Positions 6,185-8,367 of a stretch of 8,367 nucleotides of DNA are shown here, piece after piece (positions within the stretch are counted from its first letter, which is position 1; each line of letters opens with the position of its first letter). Where the stretch lies: assembly GCA_013205525.1 (NCBI GenBank), contig JABMMR010000090.1, positions 1 through 8,367 on the forward strand. Reading direction: 5' to 3'. Under the pieces are notes generated by a model. It was not told the DNA's origin, ran no database searches, and worked only from the letters and a program-made list of their open reading frames with translations. Source of the stretch: Burkholderiales bacterium (GTDB lineage Bacteria; Pseudomonadota; Gammaproteobacteria; Burkholderiales; Burkholderiaceae_C). The position numbers and the translations under genes were made by a program.

Positions 6185-6379
6185 TCACTCCTTCGCCTGT
6201 TTTTCTGCAAGTATGGTTTTGGCCCGCGCAACGCTGCGACGGGTGACCTTCATTTGCGCGGTGTTGTTCAATTGCTGGGTGGCTTTTTGCATGCGCATGT
6301 TGAAGTGCGCTTTTTGCAGTTCCTTGATTTCAGTTTGCAAGCCAGCGGCGTCTTTTTGGCGTAATTCAGATGTTTTCAT
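6185..6379 (-). CDS. rpmC: 50S ribosomal protein L29
   Basis: L29 (64 aa) is a two-helix protein at the rim of the polypeptide exit tunnel, near L23 and the docking site for trigger factor and [21 protein letters not shown] begins the first helix; the second carries the conserved [13 protein letters not shown] stretch. The length is normal. A GGAG site lies 6 nt before the ATG, and the gene begins 13 nt after the rplP stop. Its last codons (AAG GAG) double as the ribosome site for rpsQ. Confidence 0.97.
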   Translation of the reverse strand: MKTSELRQKDAAGLQTEIKELQKAHFNMRMQKATQQLNNTAQMKVTRRSVARAKTILAEKQAKE

Positions 6380-6392
6380 GTTGTCTCCTGAA

Positions 6393-6809
6393 TTATTGGC
6401 CGATCAGGCGCGAAACAAAGGTAGTGCGTAAAGGCAGTTTGGCCGCAGCCAAACGAAATGCTTCACGCGCAAGTTCTTCGGGCACACCCACGATTTCATA
6501 CAAAACCTTGCCGGGCTGAATTTCAGCCACGTAGTACTCGGGATTGCCTTTACCGTTACCCATGCGAACCTCTGCAGGTTTTTGGGAAATAGGTTTGTCA
6601 GGGAAGATGCGAATCCAAATACGACCGCCCCGTTTAACGTGGCGAGAAATCGCGCGTCGTGCGGATTCGATTTGGCGTGCAGTCAAACGACCACGGTCGG
6701 TTGATTTCAAACCAAAGTCACCAAACGCAACGGTGTTGCCACGGGTGGCAATGCCGGTATTGCGGCCTTTTTGTTCTTTGCGGTATTTACGGCGCGCTGG
6801 TTGCAGCAT
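6393..6809 (-). CDS. rplP: 50S ribosomal protein L16
   Basis: L16 (138 aa) helps organise the A-site and peptidyl transferase region of the large subunit. [16 protein letters not shown], the [14 protein letters not shown] stretch (61-74) and [20 protein letters not shown] are highly conserved. Arg82 in VRMGNGKG corresponds to the arginine (Arg81) that is hydroxylated in E. coli L16. The gene starts 2 nt after the rpsC stop (TAA GC ATG), with its GGAG ribosome site inside the end of rpsC, so translation is probably coupled. Confidence 0.97.
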   Translation of the reverse strand: MLQPARRKYRKEQKGRNTGIATRGNTVAFGDFGLKSTDRGRLTARQIESARRAISRHVKRGGRIWIRIFPDKPISQKPAEVRMGNGKGNPEYYVAEIQPGKVLYEIVGVPEELAREAFRLAAAKLPLRTTFVSRLIGQ

Positions 6810-6811
6810 GC

Positions 6812-7702
6812 TTATTCTCCTATGCCGTCCGCATCCGTGCCAGTGGATGCGGGCGCGGCTACCTTGCGGACGCGCTTGACGGTGGTTTTGGGAGCATCGG
6901 TGGCTTCAGCGGGTTTATCGCTGCCATCCGCCGGTGCGGCATTGGAGCCAGCAGGGCGACGTGCGCCACTGCGAGCGGGTGGACGGTCGCCCGTGGGGCG
7001 AGCGTCACGACGAGGACCGCGTGGGCGGCGCTCGTCATCAGAGCGTGGTTCTTGTGCAGCAGGCGCATCATTACGGCCCAAGGTGTCACCCTTGTAAACC
7101 CAAACTTTGACGCCAATGATGCCGTAAGTTGTTTTGGCTTCAGAGGTTGCGTAGTCAATGTCTGCACGCAAGGTGTGAAGTGGTACACGACCTTCACGGT
7201 ACCACTCGGTACGCGCAATTTCGATGCCGTTTAAGCGACCCGCAGACATGATCTTGATGCCTTGGGCGCCTAAACGCATGGCGTTTTGCATGGCGCGCTT
7301 CATGGCACGACGGAACATGATGCGCTTTTCAAGCTGTTGGGTGATGCTGTCAGCAATCAGTTGTGCATCGATTTCGGGCTTACGAACTTCTTCGATGTTG
7401 ACTGCAACAGGCACGCCCAAACGAGCGGCTAATTCTTTCTTGAGGTTTTCAATGTCCTCGCCTTTTTTACCGATAACCACGCCAGGGCGTGCAGAAAAAA
7501 TAGTGATGCGGGCATTTTTTGCAGGACGCTCAATCAAGATGCGAGAAACAGCAGCGCTCTTGAGTTTGATCTTCAGGTACTCGCGCACCTTGATGTCTTC
7601 AGCCAACATGCCGGCGAAATCTTTGTTGCTGGCATACCAGCGACTGGCCCAGTTACGGCTCACCGATAAGCGAAAACCGGTGGGGTGTATTTTTTGTCCC
7701 AT
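6812..7702 (-). CDS. rpsC: 30S ribosomal protein S3 with long C-terminal extension
   Basis: S3 lines the mRNA entry channel of the 30S subunit. The protein is 296 aa, against 233 in E. coli. The N-terminal part has a type II KH domain with [12 protein letters not shown] (GKKG at 78-81). [10 protein letters not shown] holds Arg131, Arg132 and Lys135, the residues linked to ribosomal mRNA helicase activity in E. coli. The C-terminal domain is conserved up to about residue 206 ([10 protein letters not shown]). The last 90 or so residues differ: first Arg/Pro/Asp-rich (218-250), then Ala/Pro/Asp (251-271), then a basic patch TTVKRVRKV (273-281) and an acidic end. This tail looks disordered. The reading frame is intact and gives S3 up to the tail, so it is not a frameshift. 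The start has AGGAAA upstream and lies 15 nt after the rplV stop. Confidence 0.97.
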   Translation of the reverse strand: MGQKIHPTGFRLSVSRNWASRWYASNKDFAGMLAEDIKVREYLKIKLKSAAVSRILIERPAKNARITIFSARPGVVIGKKGEDIENLKKELAARLGVPVAVNIEEVRKPEIDAQLIADSITQQLEKRIMFRRAMKRAMQNAMRLGAQGIKIMSAGRLNGIEIARTEWYREGRVPLHTLRADIDYATSEAKTTYGIIGVKVWVYKGDTLGRNDAPAAQEPRSDDERRPRGPRRDARPTGDRPPARSGARRPAGSNAAPADGSDKPAEATDAPKTTVKRVRKVAAPASTGTDADGIGE

Positions 7703-7717
7703 ATTTTCCTAGACCTT

Positions 7718-8047
7718 TCAGTTGCCGACCGTCACATACACATGGCATGTGGGCTTGCTGATGCTGTTGCCACGGCCTTTGGCACGTGCGGTGAAACGCT
7801 TGAGGGTTGCGCCTTGCTCCACGTAAATGGTTTTGACGCGCAACTCGTCAATATCAGCGCCATCGTTGTGCTCTGCATTGGCGATGGCTGACTCGAGCAC
7901 TTTTTTAACAATGCCCGCTGCTTTTTTTTGTGTGAAAGTCAGGATGTTTAAAGCCTGGTCCACTTTTTTGCCGCGTATCAAGTCTGCAACCAAACGGCCT
8001 TTGTCGACCGATAAGCGCACACCTCGCAGGACTGCACGTGTTTCCAT
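7718..8047 (-). CDS. rplV: 50S ribosomal protein L22
   Basis: L22 (109 aa) binds 23S rRNA, and its long beta hairpin lines the exit tunnel near the constriction where macrolide resistance changes occur. [27 protein letters not shown] is the conserved N-terminus. The hairpin is [20 protein letters not shown] (79-98), of normal length with no insertion or deletion evident. AAGGAG (8053-8058) overlaps the rpsS stop (TAAGGAG) 5 nt before the ATG, so the two genes are translationally linked. Confidence 0.97.
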   Translation of the reverse strand: METRAVLRGVRLSVDKGRLVADLIRGKKVDQALNILTFTQKKAAGIVKKVLESAIANAEHNDGADIDELRVKTIYVEQGATLKRFTARAKGRGNSISKPTCHVYVTVGN

Positions 8048-8052
8048 AGCTG

Positions 8053-8058
8053 CTCCTT
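8053..8058 (-). promoter_or_regulatory. Ribosome binding site of rplV overlapping the rpsS stop
   Basis: Minus strand TAAGGAG combines the rpsS stop codon and a full AAGGAG Shine-Dalgarno, 5 nt from the rplV ATG. A ribosome ending on rpsS sits directly on the rplV start region. Confidence 0.8.
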
Positions 8059-8335
8059 ACTTCTTCTGGACTTTTTTGTCCGCTGGATGGCCTTTGAAGG
8101 TCCGCGTCAAGGCAAATTCGCCTAACTTGTGACCCACCATCTGATCGGTGATATAGACCGGCACATGTTGCTTGCCGTTGTGAACCGCAATGGTCAAGCC
8201 GATGAAATCGGGCAAAACCATAGAGCGGCGTGACCATGTTTTGATTGGCTTTTTGTCTTTGGTGGCAACGGCTTTTTCAGCCTTGGCCAACAAGTGGTGA
8301 TCGACAAAAGGGCCTTTTTTGAGTGAGCGTGTCAT
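8057..8335 (-). CDS. rpsS: 30S ribosomal protein S19
   Basis: S19 (92 aa) sits in the head of the 30S subunit, binds 16S rRNA with S13 and contacts the A-site finger. [32 protein letters not shown] and [12 protein letters not shown]...[15 protein letters not shown] are nearly invariant. Length normal. It begins 10 nt after the rplB stop; the ribosome site is modest (AAGG overlapping that stop), which fits coupling to rplB. Confidence 0.97.
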   Translation of the reverse strand: MTRSLKKGPFVDHHLLAKAEKAVATKDKKPIKTWSRRSMVLPDFIGLTIAVHNGKQHVPVYITDQMVGHKLGEFALTRTFKGHPADKKVQKK

Positions 8336-8345
8336 GGTTTAACCC

Positions 8346-8367
8346 TTATTTCTTGCGACGCGAGACG
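8346..8367 (-). CDS. rplB: 50S ribosomal protein L2, last codons only (partial)
   Basis: Only the 3' end is in the window: the minus strand reads V-S-R-R-K-K-stop just before rpsS. This basic ending and the position directly upstream of rpsS match L2 in the S10 operon. The call rests mainly on gene order. Confidence 0.8.

Noticed and set aside
6181..6231. Longer start for rpsQ at 6231
   Set aside because: It overlaps rpmC and adds residues foreign to S17; the ATG at 6180 has a proper ribosome site.
6812..7085. Possible frameshift or gene fusion creating the S3 tail
   Set aside because: The frame is continuous, the tail ends 2 nt before rplP with the rplP ribosome site in place, and no second domain is recognisable.
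6659..7234. 191-aa open frame on the plus strand
   Set aside because: Antisense to rpsC and rplP. Its length comes from the GC-rich, low-complexity S3 tail, and it shows no family resemblance.
7224..7712. 162-aa open frame on the plus strand
   Set aside because: Antisense to the conserved S3 core, with no ribosome site or recognisable motif.

Overview
The window looks like a stretch of core chromosome from a betaproteobacterium of the order Burkholderiales, most likely family Comamonadaceae. This is inferred from protein resemblance, from the long extra tail on ribosomal protein S3, from the EIIA-HPr-EI cluster, and from moderate GC content (mid-50s percent by eye). No mobile element, CRISPR array, tRNA or rRNA gene is visible, and genes cover nearly all of the sequence.

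Layout, left to right. (1) 1-982, minus: the N-terminal 327 residues of the alpha subunit of proton-translocating NAD(P) transhydrogenase (PntA), running off the left edge. (2) A 74-bp divergent spacer. (3) 1057-1551, plus: a NudJ-like Nudix hydrolase. (4) 1548-4000, minus: a three-gene operon, transcribed in the order mannose-type EIIA, HPr (ptsH), enzyme I (ptsI). No sugar permease is present, so this is probably a regulatory phosphotransferase chain. (5) 4061-5305, plus: a CaiB/BaiF (class III) CoA-transferase resembling the SUGCT group, diverging from the pts operon over a very compact promoter region. (6) 5326-5832, minus: a Prx5-type peroxiredoxin. (7) 5911-8367, minus: the distal S10 ribosomal protein operon, in transcription order rplB (last codons only), rpsS, rplV, rpsC, rplP, rpmC, rpsQ, with spacings of 2-15 nt. 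It is followed by a perfect 10-bp hairpin that probably acts as a terminator.

How the genes work together. The ribosomal genes are one tightly coupled transcription unit whose start codons are mostly served by Shine-Dalgarno sequences inside, or overlapping the stop of, the preceding gene. EIIA, HPr and EI form a phosphate relay from PEP (EI His209 to HPr His15 to EIIA His10). PntA (NADPH supply), the peroxiredoxin (peroxide removal) and NudJ are separate housekeeping functions with no clear link to each other.

I see no undescribed system here. The points most worth a second look are: the S10 operon stopping after rpsQ and giving way to a peroxiredoxin instead of rplN; the long disordered tail of S3; the overlapping divergent promoters at 4023-4061, with a possibly leaderless CoA-transferase mRNA; and the head-on gene pair nudJ/ptsI sharing a TTAA stop.
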